Notes under the pieces: model-generated
What the model was told of the DNA's origin: nothing
Databases searched by the model: none
What the model saw: the letters and a program-made list of their open reading frames with translations, nothing else
Shown: piece by piece, positions 31,173 through 43,459 of the stretch
Layout: every line of letters starts with the position of its first letter
How positions within the stretch are numbered: the stretch's first letter is position 1
Position numbers and translations under genes: made by a program
Assembly (NCBI GenBank): GCA_905250025.1
Contig: CAJNOJ010000118.1
Span: forward strand, 36,941 to 100,940
DNA from: Adineta ricciae
Taxonomy: Eukaryota > Rotifera > Eurotatoria > Adinetida > Adinetidae
Length of the DNA: 64,000 nt
Reading direction: 5' to 3'

Positions 31173-34100
31173 TGTAATCGAACGATGGGCTCACAAATAA
31201 GTTTTTCTTGGTTAATGCTTTCAAGTAGGATGCGGCGTCTCTCATATATACTTCAATTGTGAAGAGTTGTGCGAAAGAGTACAATGTCCAACTATGTTTA
31301 TTTTCAGTCAAATAAAACAATACAAACAAAATGTACACCTTGATTTTGTGTGTACATCATCATTATTTTTGCGACTATATTAATTCAATGGACGTCATTC
31401 GTAGCAGTAAGAATCATATCAATACAAACAAAGATTCTTAACACTCAATAAACTAGTCTCCTACTTATATTTATATTAATGCGTAAACTGTAAAAGTATG
31501 TTTACGTCAAAGATACAGTATCATCGTAGATAGAATCAAGTTCGTAACTACGATGATCATAACGATCTTGCATGACCTTTTTCATATTCTTTACGCTCGT
31601 ATCTTTTCCTCCGTATAACAATATTGGGAGATTTTCCCTTCATTATCACTCCATTTTGCATTTCTCACACGTGGGGTTAAATGTATTCTGTGAATGTCTA
31701 CATTCAATTTTCAGACCTGGTTGACAATCATGCGTGTAGTCCTTGCACTTCTTTCCTTCACTAATCAAGTATTCTATTTATGAATAGCTAGCATTTTATG
31801 TTTCATTCAGCATCCAGCAGAGAAAATTTATATTGATGTAATTACCTTGAAAAATGTGACTAGTACAAAATAACAAAAGATAATCGTCCGAACTGATACG
31901 AGAAATGAACTCAAATGCTAGAAGAATTTACTTCTCCTATCTCTCAAAGAAAGAAGCATCATGAAATGAAAAATCTTATCACAAGAAAAACTTCAGTTTG
32001 AAAGTCAATAATTCTATAGACATTTTCTGCTTTGTTTTGTTGCATTCTTGCATACAGTAAGAGTGCAGATAGATATTCATAACACAGAGTCATCAATTTT
32101 TGTTTTCTTCTTTACAAAAGAGAAAAACACGCACATCTTCACTGTTTATCTTGAGGCCAAACTTATCAGCACGTGCTCTCTTCTCTGTCGTCATAGACGC
32201 ACCTTTTGCAACTTTCAACGGTCAGTATCAAACATTGTTTTGATTTTCACAAGCAAAGCTATGTCGAACAGTGAAACTGTGCCGCTTCTTGCACCTGAGA
32301 CATCATGCACGTACCGAACATATCCGCAACGATTTTACGTTCTTTTTGTATTTTTCTTGCTTTCATTCAATCAAAATATCATTTGGTTAACATTCTCTCC
32401 GATTGCACGAAATGCCGAAAAGTATTATCAAATGAGTGAAGCCACCGTTGATCTCCTTCTCAATTGGCAGTCAATTCTGTTCATTCCGTTTCTTCCTCTA
32501 GCCTACATCCTGTTAAATAAGCAGCATGGACTTCGTAAATGTGTCATGTTAGTTGCCACTTTGATTTTTATTGCGACAATACTTCGTCTTATACCATTGA
32601 TTATCAGTCATCCATCGAGTCCGCATTTTCATACTATTTCGATGCCATTTCTGCATGCCGGTCATATTCTGAATGCAATCTGTTATCCATTAGTGACAGC
32701 ACCTGTATCGCAGCTGTCATGTGAATGGTTTGGTTTAAATGAACGTACCCGAGCAACAACTATTGCCATCATTGCGAATAATTTCGGAGGAACGATCGGC
32801 TATGTCATTAGTCCTTTCATTGTTTCTTCACCTGAATGCGTTCCNGAGAACAAGAGCTGTTGCAATGTCGCATGAGCAAAGAATCAGTAGATGAGCCATT
32901 CATGGTGGTGGTTACTGTACTAGAGTCAAGACCTTGAGTAGGCGCTGTCTCGCAGCATATTTGTAAATATACAAATAAGGCGACGACACATACAATCGTC
33001 TGTTTGCTGATCAATCGAGAAGCATTCATTGTAATCGAGCGATGGACTCACAGATAAATTTTTCTTGGTAAATGCTTTCAAGCAGGATGCGGCGTCTCTC
33101 ATATATACTTCAATTGTGAAGAGTTGTGCGAAAGAGTGCAATGTCCAACTATGTTTATTTTCAGTCAAATAAAACAATACAAACAAAATGTACACCTTGA
33201 TTTTGTGTGTATGCATCATCATTATTTTTGCGACTGTATTAATTCAATGGACGTCATTCGTAGCAGTAAGAAGCACATCGATACAAACAAAGATTCTTTA
33301 CACTCAATAACCAGTCTCCTACTTATATTTACATTAATGCGTAAACTGTAAAAGTATGTTTACATTAGAGATACGCAGTATCATCATAGATAGGACGAAG
33401 TTCATAACTACGATGATCATAACGATCTTGCATTACCTTTTTCATATTCTTTACGCTCGTATCTTTTCCTCCGTACAGTAATATTGTGAGATTTTCCATT
33501 CATTATCACTCCATTTTGCATTTCTTACACGTGTGGTTAAATGTATTCTGTGAACGTCTACATTCAATTTTCAGATCTGATTGACAATCATGGGTGTAGT
33601 CCTTGCATTTCTTTCCTTCACTGATCAAGTATTCTATTTATTAAAAATTAGAATTTTATGTTTCATTCAGCATGCCGGAGAGAAAATTTACATTGATGTA
33701 ATTACCTTGAAAAATGTGACTGATACAAAATAACAAAAGATAATCGTCCGAACTGATACGAGAAATGAACTCAAATGCTAGAAGAATTTACTTCTCCTAT
33801 CTCTCAAAGAAAGAAGCATCATGAAATGAAAAATCTTATCACAAGAAAAACTTCAGTTTGAAAGTCAATAATTCTATAGACATTTTCTGCTTTGTTTTGT
33901 TGCATTCTTGCATACAGTAAGAGTGCAGATAGATATTCATAACACATAGTCATCAATTTTTGTTTTCTTCTTTACAAAAGAGAAAAACACGCACATCTTC
34001 ACTGTTTATCTTGAGTCCAAACTTATCAGCACGTGCTTTCTTCTCTACCGTCACAGACGCACCTTTGCAACTTTCAACGGTCAGTATCAAACATTGTTTT

Positions 34101-34736
34101 GATTTTCAAAAGCAAAGCTATGTCGAACAGTGAAACTGTGCCGCTTCTTGCACCTGAGACATCATGCACATACCGAACATATCCGCAACGCTTTTACGTT
34201 CTTTTTGTATTTTTCTTACTTTCATTCAATCAAAATATCATTTGGTTAACATTCTCTCCGATTGCACGAAATGCCGAAAAGTATTATCAAATGAGTGAAG
34301 CCACTGTTGATCTCCTTCTCAATTGGCAGTCAATTTTGTTCATTCCGTTTCTTCCTCTAGCCTATATCCTGTTAAATAAGCAGCATGGACTTCGTAAATG
34401 TGTCATGTTAGTTGCCACGTTGATTTTTATTGCGACAATACTTCGTCTTATACCATTGATTATCAGTCATCCATCGAGTCCGCATTTTCATACGATTTCG
34501 ATGCCATTTCTGCACGCCGGTCATATTCTGAATGCAATCTGTTATCCATTAGTGACAGCACCTGTATCGCAGCTGTCATGTGAATGGTTTGGTTTAAATG
34601 AACGTACCCGAGCAACAACTATTGCCATCATTGCGAATAATTTCGGAGGAACGATCGGCTATGTCATTAGTCCTTTTATTGTTTCTTCACCTGAATGCGT
34701 TCCTCGTCTTCTCTACATTCATCTGGGTCTAGCATT
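30989..34736. repeat. Two allelic arms placed in series
   Basis: 30989-32844 and 32846-34736 align along their lengths (secreted-protein exon 1, intergenic region, transporter 5' half) with a few per cent differences and small indels, joined by the N at 32845. The order reads as bubble arms from a heterozygous assembly, not as a tandem duplication. Confidence 0.75.
32261..32844 (+). CDS. SLC49/MFSD7-like transporter, allelic copy 1 (cut at scaffold join)
   Basis: The N-terminal 194 residues of the transporter described at 34120, starting at ATG 32261 (MSNSETVPLL) and ending at the N at 32845. It includes the first membrane segments (FYVLFVFFLLSFNQNIIWLTF). It differs from the 34120 copy only by scattered, mostly silent substitutions. 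The apparent extra residues after the N belong to the opposite strand of another contig. The upstream 31173-32260 has no supported gene. Confidence 0.75.
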
Positions 34737-35796
34737 NGCCGGTCATATTCTGAATGCAATCTGTTATCCATTAGTGACAGCACCTGTATCGCAGCTGTCA
34801 TGTGAATGGTTTGGTTTAAATGAACGTACCCGAGCAACAACTATTGCCATCATTGCGAATAATTTCGGAGGAACGATCGGCTATGTCATTAGTCCTTTCA
34901 TTGTTTCTTCACCTGAATGCGTTCCCCGTCTTCTCTACATTCATCTGGGTCTAGCATTTGTTGCTTGCGTTATGACATACTTATATTTTCCAGCCCGTCC
35001 ACCAACCCCTCCATCACCTGCTGCTCAACAACTTGCGCTCAGCATCAATGAAGAAAGTATTTCGTGGAAGATTCACTTCAAACACATCTGGCAATGTTTA
35101 AAAACACCTTCGTTTTTACTTATTTGTAATGCGGGTAGTTTTTCCTACGGGATATTCAATGTCTGGGTTGGCCTTTACGATGTTATTCTTATACCTCAGA
35201 ATTTCACTGAAATCGAGACGGGTTGGTTTAGTTTTGGTTCAGCTCTCTCGGGTAATATTGGTGGTCTCGCTTTTGCCGCACTAGCCGACACAGGTCCTTT
35301 TCGACGCTCATTCAAATTACTTCTTATTATCGCTTGTATCGGCTGTTTTCTATCGCTTGTTTGGTTTATATTGATGGTTCCGACGTATTTCTACAGTCAA
35401 CTGATTCTTTCATCGAACGCCTTAACCATTGGTCTATCGTTAGGATTGGCTGGCATGTTTCAAGGTGCCGGACTACCATTGTTCTATGAAGCTCTGGCGG
35501 AAATTATGTTTCCTCTGCCGGAATCGTTATCAGCATCGATTCTCGTTCAATGGAGTAATGTCATTAGTCTTACACTGCTATTCATAGCACCTAGTCGAGG
35601 CAAACTTGTGAATTTCATTGTACTTATAACCAGTGCTTTGTCGCTGATAATGGTGTTATGTGCACGATTTTCCTACAAAAGGCGCGATGAAGATGAAAAG
35701 ATCCAGGGCATAGAAGACACATCAACTAAGTCAGCAGATAGTCTTATCAATGAAACAAGATATGAAACACCTTCTAAAGATATTACGGAATCTTAG
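34120..35796 (+). CDS. SLC49/MFSD7-like major facilitator transporter (contains assembly duplication)
   Basis: ATG 34120. The frame is open through an N at 34737 to TAG 35796. The N join inserts an in-frame repeat of 222 nt: 34738 onward restates 34516 onward (AGHILNAICYPLV), so the natural protein should be about 484 residues, not 558. About twelve hydrophobic segments are present, and the start (YPQRFYVLFVFFLLSFNQNIIWLTFSPIA) matches FLVCR/MFSD7-type transporters, which carry choline, heme or related cargo in vertebrates. The C-terminus is a short charged cytoplasmic tail. Cargo here is unknown. It is intronless, unlike the neighbouring genes. Copy 1 is at 32261; further copies of the 3' tail are at 35934-36018 and 41405-41498. 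Confidence 0.8.
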   Translation: MSNSETVPLLAPETSCTYRTYPQRFYVLFVFFLLSFNQNIIWLTFSPIARNAEKYYQMSEATVDLLLNWQSILFIPFLPLAYILLNKQHGLRKCVMLVATLIFIATILRLIPLIISHPSSPHFHTISMPFLHAGHILNAICYPLVTAPVSQLSCEWFGLNERTRATTIAIIANNFGGTIGYVISPFIVSSPECVPRLLYIHLGLAXAGHILNAICYPLVTAPVSQLSCEWFGLNERTRATTIAIIANNFGGTIGYVISPFIVSSPECVPRLLYIHLGLAFVACVMTYLYFPARPPTPPSPAAQQLALSINEESISWKIHFKHIWQCLKTPSFLLICNAGSFSYGIFNVWVGLYDVILIPQNFTEIETGWFSFGSALSGNIGGLAFAALADTGPFRRSFKLLLIIACIGCFLSLVWFILMVPTYFYSQLILSSNALTIGLSLGLAGMFQGAGLPLFYEALAEIMFPLPESLSASILVQWSNVISLTLLFIAPSRGKLVNFIVLITSALSLIMVLCARFSYKRRDEDEKIQGIEDTSTKSADSLINETRYETPSKDITES

Positions 35797-36154
35797 TATA
35801 TTGTTTTCAATAAAAAAAACTATCACATATAAAAGAAAAACATAGAGTATTCGGCCTTATGTCAGATGATATCGAGCACTGACTACCGCTTTTTTTCTCG
35901 AAGGAAAGTCATGACAGTCACATTGTTAATAANAGAAGACACATCAACTAAGTCAGCAGATAGTCTTATCAATGAAACAAGATATGAAACACCTTCTAAA
36001 GATATTACGGAATCTTAGTATATTGTTTTCAATAAAAAAAACTATCACATATAAAAGAAAACATAGAGTATTCGGTCTTATGTCTAATAATATGAAGCAC
36101 TGACTACCGCTTTTGTTTTTTGAAGGAAAGTCATGATAATCACATTGTTAATGA
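35712..36154. repeat. Allelic overlap of transporter 3' end across an N join
   Basis: 35934-36154 restates 35712-35932 with several substitutions; the N is at 35933. It includes the last 28 codons of the transporter. A third version starts at 41405 and matches 35703 onward much more closely. Confidence 0.8.
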
Positions 36155-37959
36155 AGACAAAAGGCCATATGCTTCTTTATTGTGTATTTATTATTGTGAA
36201 AAAAAAAACATTTCCTCTTACTGTAACTACAGTGCTTGGCAAACTTTTCTTTGAATTCCTGATAAACACGATGCTTTCTTTTATTGCTCTGAGCTCGATA
36301 TTGACGTTAATTCTTGTTTTACTATTTAACCATGGACATCTGGGTAAACTATTTCACAACGGTTAAGCGCAGCTCTGATATATCTATAATGCTTATGCTC
36401 TTTCAAATCATTTGTCAGTTTAGAGCGTGGGAGCTTCACAGGCGAGATTGCGTTTTTGTTATTCGTTGAATTGATGCTAGAAGTGCCTGCGAATACAATC
36501 ATTAACAACAAGGAAAATGTTCCCGAAGTGCAGAATCAAACACTTTTATTTATGCCACATCAATCCAATTGATTCGTAACGGACAGAGCAAGCCACTGAT
36601 AGCGTGAGGGTGGTGGAAGCAATGGTCGTAACAGTAGTAATAACAAAGAAAAGAATTACGACAATCGACATAGCATTACAAATTACAGCAAAAAGCGCAC
36701 CAATCAGAACGCAGTAGTAACAGCATCACAGATGAGTATATATGACTTTTAACAGAAAAGAAAATTTGATATGTACAGAGTATTATTTCGGCAATAGAAC
36801 ACAAAAGTCATTGTTTTCCCGTTTTTCCTAAGTACAATTATATAGTTTCTCATCTTAACTTCGTAGAATTTTCTTCTTCTGCAGTTATTTCTCTTTCTTT
36901 CCATTGAACGAATTATTATTATTATGATATAATCTGAAAACCAATATCAGTGTTGCCATTGGTTCTGCTTTTACGCCTTTGTTAAAAATCAAACTGTTTT
37001 GCTATGTTACAATCGAATTAATAAATCGATACTGAAACAAGTTTAAATATCATTTATTTACATATTTCAATAGTTTGTGCAATAAAGAGCCACTAGAAAG
37101 TATCAGATCAAATTTAAACTAACTTTCAACTCACCTCCTTTAATGATCACCAGTATACGCTTCATTTTGTCGTTCAATTTTCGTACCAATTTATCCAAAT
37201 CATTTTACTTCTTGATGCTTATCCACGTAAGTCAGCCGAATCACGCTGGGACTAATATCGCGTTATGTCTATTAATTTTTTATTTTGCACTGAAGTTTTA
37301 CTGATACGAGAACCAAGGTTATTTCTACGTAATTGTATATCAGAATACGGTCAATGTCATGCTTTCCACTAAACAAGTTACATCTCATCATTTCACGTGC
37401 TCTAGTGACGTATAAATACGTTTTCTGACATAGGTGAATTGAAAATTTTATCAAAAGGTTTCGTTCTTCATCTTTGAAGCAAGACAATGCCTTAATAATT
37501 TTCTTATTGCAAATAGAGATGTGGATGCATGTAGTTAGTAGATGACATTTAAACTGTTCGATCTGATCGTGAAATTACCTTTCAGCTTAGGATTTTCTCA
37601 CAAAAACATGCTCTAAACTGTCAATTGATCATACAATAATGCGACGAACGAATGCAAGTCAGAGTGTACAAGTAACCGTTTTAGAAAATCGATTGTAGAA
37701 GGCAACTCTGTCCTTGTTTATCTTTCTCTATTTCTATCTGCTACATACTTCTATCCGACAGAGAAAAGAAAACTAAAATCGTTAATTTTGTAGTGAATGC
37801 TTTTGTTTTACTCAAAAGTCATAATTGAACATTTGTTTTGTGATAATCGACATCTGTGAATATATACTTAAGTGCTTTGGTGCTCTATTCACAGTTCTAT
37901 TTTATCACAACATTCGCATTCTTGCATATTCTAGATTATACTTTTATCAGAGATACAAC
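36019..37959. other. Intergenic stretch, haplotype 2
   Basis: Allelic to about 41499-43459. It contains a minus-strand open stretch at 36326-36511 allelic to the ORF at 41760-42104, but shortened by a stop. Nothing else is supported. Confidence 0.4.
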
Positions 37960-39067
37960 ATGCACAAGATCACAGTCGTCAATCAAAACGTTGTCAAAAC
38001 TCAGAAAGTAATGGTTTTATTTGTATCATATTAATCTAGTCGAATCGATTTTGTATTTCAGTTTGACTCAGGGGATTTCGAATTCACAGAACATGCAACT
38101 GGCAAACAACAAAACGTACGGCATGGGTATGATTATTAGTATTGACTTGTAAACTTGCAACTTCTTTGTATTAGATGCTGTTGAAAACGAAAGCGAAAGG
38201 TGATATGTGTAACACTACTGATTGCCATTGCCTCCGTGATCGTTATTTGCATTTTAATACCGACAGTAATTCTGAAAAGAAATGAAACTAGTTTAATCAC
38301 AACAGAAACAGCAGCAGCAACAACAACGGGAACTAGAACAGCAACAGCGACAATAACTGGAACGGAACCAGCAACAACAACATTTATGCCAGGTATACAT
38401 TTGCCAGACAGAAAAGAAGTTTCAATATTTTGAGAATACTACTCAAACGTCTATCATCTCCAACTGACAGACATCCTCTTCACAGACTTTTCCTAGCACT
38501 TCTATTTGAGTATCTGTTGCAGGCCCAATATCAATGGCTGCTGTTGACAGACACGTCTATGGTGTGTGTAATACATCTGCAGGTGCAGATAGCGTCGCAG
38601 CAAATGCTGGTGAGTGGCGGTGTCAATATATGGCAAGAGAATCTCCAGACAAAGCATGTGATGGTTATGTATCGACGAAGTATCTCAGCTTTGGATCATG
38701 CCATAGTGGGGGTGAAGGTCCTACTTGTGGGACGGGTACGGGTTTTTATCTTGAATTAAGCCGTGGTCCAACACTGGTGAATGGAATGAAAGTTTGCACA
38801 GCTGATGATTTCGAGCAACGCGATCCAATTCATGCATCATTAGAAGGAAGTAGTTTGTCAGGAAGAGATCTTTCTCTTGGCAGTAGCTGGACTCTTCTGT
38901 ACGGTGGTTCCAGTGGACTTGAGACAGATCCTGGTCGAAAAAAATGTGGACCACTGCAACTTTTTAATAACACTAAAGAATACAGAAGTTATCGATTTCT
39001 AGTGTCTGCCAAACGAAACATATCAAATTGTGTTCAGTATTCTGAAGTGCAATTATACAGTCTGTGA
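37960..39067 (+). pseudogene. Type II membrane discoidin-like protein, nonsense allele
   Basis: Exons 37960-38007, 38062-38126, 38175-38392 and 38523-39067, allelic to the intact gene at 43460-44700 with the same splice sites and phases. In exon 3 the codon that is CCA in the other copy is TGA at 38182-38184, just before the KRKRKV membrane anchor, so translation would stop after about 40 residues. The Thr-rich stalk is also shorter than in the other copy. The discoidin-like domain downstream is otherwise open. Confidence 0.7.
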
Positions 39068-40424
39068 TCGTAACTTTGTAAAACTATGTTGTGTTGTAAT
39101 GTAATCGTTTGGCTTAACAAAAGATGATACCAGGACTGTCAGCGCTTCTACTTTTTCACTGCTTTGAAATACTACAATGCTTCGCTAAATCGTAAGCTAT
39201 TGAAAATACATTCAAGTATAGTCGCAAAAGCAGCGTACCTGCTTCCTACAGAGATATCAACACCTTCTGTTACTTCCAATTTTGTGAAAACCAGCAATGC
39301 TCTCATTACTTGATGATATAAACAAGTAATAAGCAAAAGAATACGTCGTAGGACTATCGTCATTAGTATTGCGTAATAAAAGTATATTATTCACTCTCTT
39401 TCTGTTAGATGTTGCCCGGGATCAAAAGCGAAAGATGCTTTGGGTAACACTACTGATTGAGCTTCTCTCTGTGATCATAGTTTGCGTTTCGATCCCGACA
39501 GCAATTCTGAAAAAGAAAACCAGAACTTATTCAATATAAAACAATGGCAAAAGCAACGACAACCAAGAGGACGTACGATGTGCACAATACATTTATGGGT
39601 GATAATTACAGAGAAGAAATGCGTAAATACTATAAAGGTCAGTACGCGTGGTAGACGAATGACCGAATACTGAATCTGATGGTGATACTGAAACTAAAAC
39701 CTTTATAAAAGGATCAACCTGCATTGCTTAACTCTAGCCAATGCCTATCTACTTGATTCTATCACTCACTCGTCATATCATATGTGCGAATCATGTGACA
39801 GATATTGAACTAATGAAAAGCGACTTCCACGCCATCGCCTTACGCACTTCAAACATATTCTTTTGTTAGACTAGAAACAAAGATCGTATCTACAAATGAG
39901 TGTCCATTTTAATAGTTGTTCCATATAGGATCAGTTTCAATCAATAGGTTGGTTTGTGTCGATGATTAATTAAGGTAAATACTAAATACTTCGACAATCT
40001 TGTTATCTGTTATAGAAATCATTGATTCATCGAACTGAAGAGATTAAAATATCTACTGTATATCTTGACACTCTCATACGAAACGATTTGGACAATTGTT
40101 TTGCAAGTATGACGTTAGCTGATAAGAAGAGATTCTCTTATTATCTGACGTCAGTGTATACACTAACAAAGCACATAAATCTGCGAAAGAGTAACAATCA
40201 ATTAGAAGTCATTTAGATTATAACTCATCCAACAAGTATTTACTAAAACGGAAAAAGCCAATCTAATAATGCTATCATTGCATTTCATCATCTTTTTTAT
40301 GATTGATAAAGTAAACAGATTGCATCACGACTTGACATATACACTAGTAAAGCATTATCAATTCTTTCATTGGTGGCATCGTCGGATATAAAACTGAGTG
40401 TATCAGAATGAGTTTCGGACAACG
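39068..40424. other. Intergenic stretch with vestigial membrane exon, haplotype 2
   Basis: Allelic to 44701-46060. Around 39411-39540 is the counterpart of the vestigial exon at 45035, with one extra C that shifts the frame. A short ORF near 40022-40216 loses its frame in the other allele and is not called. Confidence 0.4.
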
Positions 40425-41325
40425 ATGGCTATCACATCAGATTCACGGAAGTACAACCAGCTTCACCAACGCATCAGGTACACTGCGCGACGAAAAGCAA
40501 ATTCATATTTCGGTAAAGGTAAAAAAGCTACAGAATGAAAGTAGATTAAATGAAAATTATTTTATTATGTAGACTCCGAAGACAAAAAACGACAATCACC
40601 CAGATCACAAATCAAACGTCAGTTAATCGTGTTCGATATAGATGAATTTAAAGACGAAATAGATCACGATTACGATTATGAACATGATTTGAATGAGTAT
40701 GAAGATTGGCAAGAGACAAGAGATTTCATCGATGCACAGTGGAGAGAGATTTATAATGCTGTCGATTTTGACAAGGCTGACCTTCTCGATTGTCTCTTAC
40801 CACCAGTGAATATTTTCAATAGTGAAGAAATATATTGGACAAACGAGTGGACTTTCGAAGAGTACGAACCCCCGACCAATATCCTTCTACATGCCATCCA
40901 CATTGGGCATACAAGATGTGTTCGAGTACTGCTAGACAAGATATATACTGGTAAACTAGAATGGGATTTAATCTATGAGTCTAGCGATACCATACAAGTT
41001 GTACTATTGGATGCATGCCAATTAGGAGATGTGGATCTCGTACAAGAACTTGTTGAAAATTCACTTGTAGATATAAATGCATTTGATCTCTTGACAATCG
41101 CTGTTGAACAAAACAATGATTTATTAGTCGAATATTTATTCAGTCAAGGATGTGACATGCACTCTACCTATTACAGGTATCTATTACATCACGCTACTCG
41201 TAATGGTTACCATAGTATTGCTAAGACTCTTTTGAAATATGGTGCTGATCCTCATATACAAGATTCTACTGTTCGAACTCCTCTCGATTATGCCATCGAT
41301 AAACGAGATATCGAAACGATCCAAA
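40425..41325 (+). CDS. FEM1-like ankyrin protein, allelic copy cut by gap
   Basis: Exon 1 40425-40512 and exon 2 from 40573 to the start of the N gap at 41326. Same structure as the intact copy at 46061, with an acidic N-terminus and the first ankyrin repeats (LLHATRNGYHSIAKTLLKYGADPH). A few amino-acid differences from the other copy. The frame that continues past the Ns into transporter tail sequence is a scaffold chimera. Confidence 0.8.
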
Positions 41326-41404
41326 NNNNNNNNNNNNNNNNNNNNNNNNNNNNNNNNNNNNNNNNNNNNNNNNNNNNNNNNNNNNNNNNNNNNNNNNNNN
41401 NNNN
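41326..41404. other. Assembly gap of 79 N
   Basis: Run of N between the haplotype-2 arm (35934-41325) and the haplotype-1 arm (41405-48930). Sequence after the gap restarts at the transporter 3' tail (41405-41498). Confidence 0.99.
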
Positions 41405-41759
41405 CCAGGGCATAGAAGACACATCAACTAAGTCAGCAGATAGTCTTATCAATGAAACAAGATATGAAACACCTTCTAAAGATATTACGGAATCTTAGTA
41501 TATTGTTTTCAATAAAAAAAACTATCACATATAAAAGAAAAACATAGAGTATTCGGCCTTATGTCAGATGATATCGAGCACTGACTACCGCTTTTTTTCT
41601 CGAAGGAAAGTCATGACAGTCACATTGTTAATAAAAACAAGAGGCCATCTGCTTCTTTATTTTGTATTTATTATTGTGAAACAAAAACATTTCCTCTTAC
41701 TGTAAATACAGTAATTGGCAAACTTTCCTTTCGACTCGTGATAAACACGATGCTTCTTT

Positions 41760-42104
41760 TTATTCCTCTGAGCTCGGTATTGACATTAATCCTAGTTTTA
41801 CCACTTTACCATGGACATCTGGGTAAATTAGTTCACAACAGTTAAGCGCAGCTCTGATGCATCTATAGTGCATATGCTCTTTCAAATCATTTTCCAGTTT
41901 AGAGCGTGGGAGCTGCACAGGCGAGATTGCTTTTTTCCTGTTATTCGTTGAATTGGTGCTAGAAGTGCCTGCGAATACTACCATTAAGAACAAAGAAAAT
42001 GTTGCCGAAGTACAGAATGTAACACTTCTATTTATGCCACATCGATCCAATTGATTCGTAACTGACAGAGCAAGCCACTGATAGTGTGAGGGTGGTAGAA
42101 CCAA
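41760..42104 (-). CDS. Possible small secreted protein (weak)
   Basis: Open frame with a hydrophobic stretch (TFSLFLMVVFAG) that could be a signal peptide if translation starts at the inner ATG, then NSTNN, basic and Cys-containing residues (CIRAALNCCE). The allelic copy at 36326-36511 has many amino-acid changes and an earlier stop, which argues against strong constraint. No family recognised. The rest of 41499-43459 shows no gene. Confidence 0.22.
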   Translation of the reverse strand: MVLPPSHYQWLALSVTNQLDRCGINRSVTFCTSATFSLFLMVVFAGTSSTNSTNNRKKAISPVQLPRSKLENDLKEHMHYRCIRAALNCCELIYPDVHGKVVKLGLMSIPSSEE

Positions 42105-43459
42105 TGGTCGTAACAGCAGTAAAAGAAAAGAATCACGACAATCGATATAGCATTACAAATTACAACAAAAAGCGCACCAATCAGAACGTAGTAGCAACAG
42201 CAGCACATGGATGGGTATATATGACTTTTAACAGAAAAGAAAATTTGATATGTACAGAGTATTATTTCGACAATAGAACACAAAAGTAATTGTTTTCTCG
42301 TTTTTCTTAAGTACAATTATACAGTTTCTCATCTTAACTTCGTAGAATTTTCTTCTTCCGCGATCCATTAATCTTGATCTGCAGTTATTTCTCTTTCTTT
42401 CCGTTGAACGGATTATTATTATTATTGTGTAATCTGAAAACTAATACCAGTGTTGCCATTGGTTCTGCTTTTGCTCCTTTTTAAAAAACTCAAAATGTTT
42501 TGCTATGTTACAATCGAATTAATAAATCGATACTGAAACAAGTTTAGAAATCATTTATTTACATATTTCAATAGTTTGTGCAATAAAGAGCCACTAGAAA
42601 GTATCAGATCAAATTTAAACGAACTACCAACTCATCTCCTTTAATGATCATCAATATACGCTTCATTCTGTCCTTCGGTTTTCATACAAATTTATCCTAA
42701 TCATTTTACTTCTTGATGCTTATCCACGTAAGTCAGCCGAATCACTCTGAAACTAATATCGCGTTATGTCTATTTATTTTTTATTTGGCACTGAAGTTTT
42801 GTTGATGCGAGAACCAGGGTTATTTCTACGTACTTGTATATCAGAATACGGTCAATGTCATGCTTTCCACTAAGCCAGTTACATCTTATTATTTCGAGTG
42901 CTCCAGTGACGTATAAATACGTTTTCTGACATATGTTAATTGTAAATTTCATCGAAAGGTTTCGTTTTTCATATTTGAAGCAAGACAGTGCCTTAACAAC
43001 TTTCTCATTGCAAATATAGGTGTGGATGCACGTAGTTAGTAGATGACATTTAAACTGTTCAATTTGATCGTGAAATTACCTTTCAGCTTAGGGATTTTCT
43101 CACAAAAACATGCTCCAAACTGTCAATTGATCATACAGTAATGGGACGAACGAATGCAAGACAGAATGTACAAGTAACCGTTTTAGAAAGTCGATTATTG
43201 AAGGCAAATATGTCTTTGTTTATCTTTCTCTATTTCTATCTGCTGCATATTTCTATTCGACAGAGAAAAAAACTAAAATCGTTAATTTTGTAGTAAATGC
43301 TTTTGTTTTACTCAAAAATAATAATTGAACATTTGTTTTGTGATAATCGACATCTGTGAATATATACTTAACTGCTTTGATGCTCTATTCACATTTATAT
43401 TTTATCACAACATTCGCATTCTTGCATATTCTAGATTATACTTTTAGCAGAGATACAAC

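Noticed and set aside
34516-34956. Internal 74-residue repeat inside the transporter
   Set aside because: The repeat begins at a single N and equals the overlap seen at other joins, so it is an assembly duplication and not a protein repeat.
37272-37487. Minus-strand ORF present in both haplotypes (also 42770-42952)
   Set aside because: Allelic differences are mostly amino-acid-changing and the ends differ; looks like conserved noncoding flank.
40022-40216. Small ORF upstream of the FEM1-like gene
   Set aside because: The allelic sequence near 45661 loses the frame, so conservation of a protein is not supported.
40629-41498. Single ORF joining ankyrin sequence to a transporter tail
   Set aside because: It reads through 79 N; the two halves belong to different genes and contigs.
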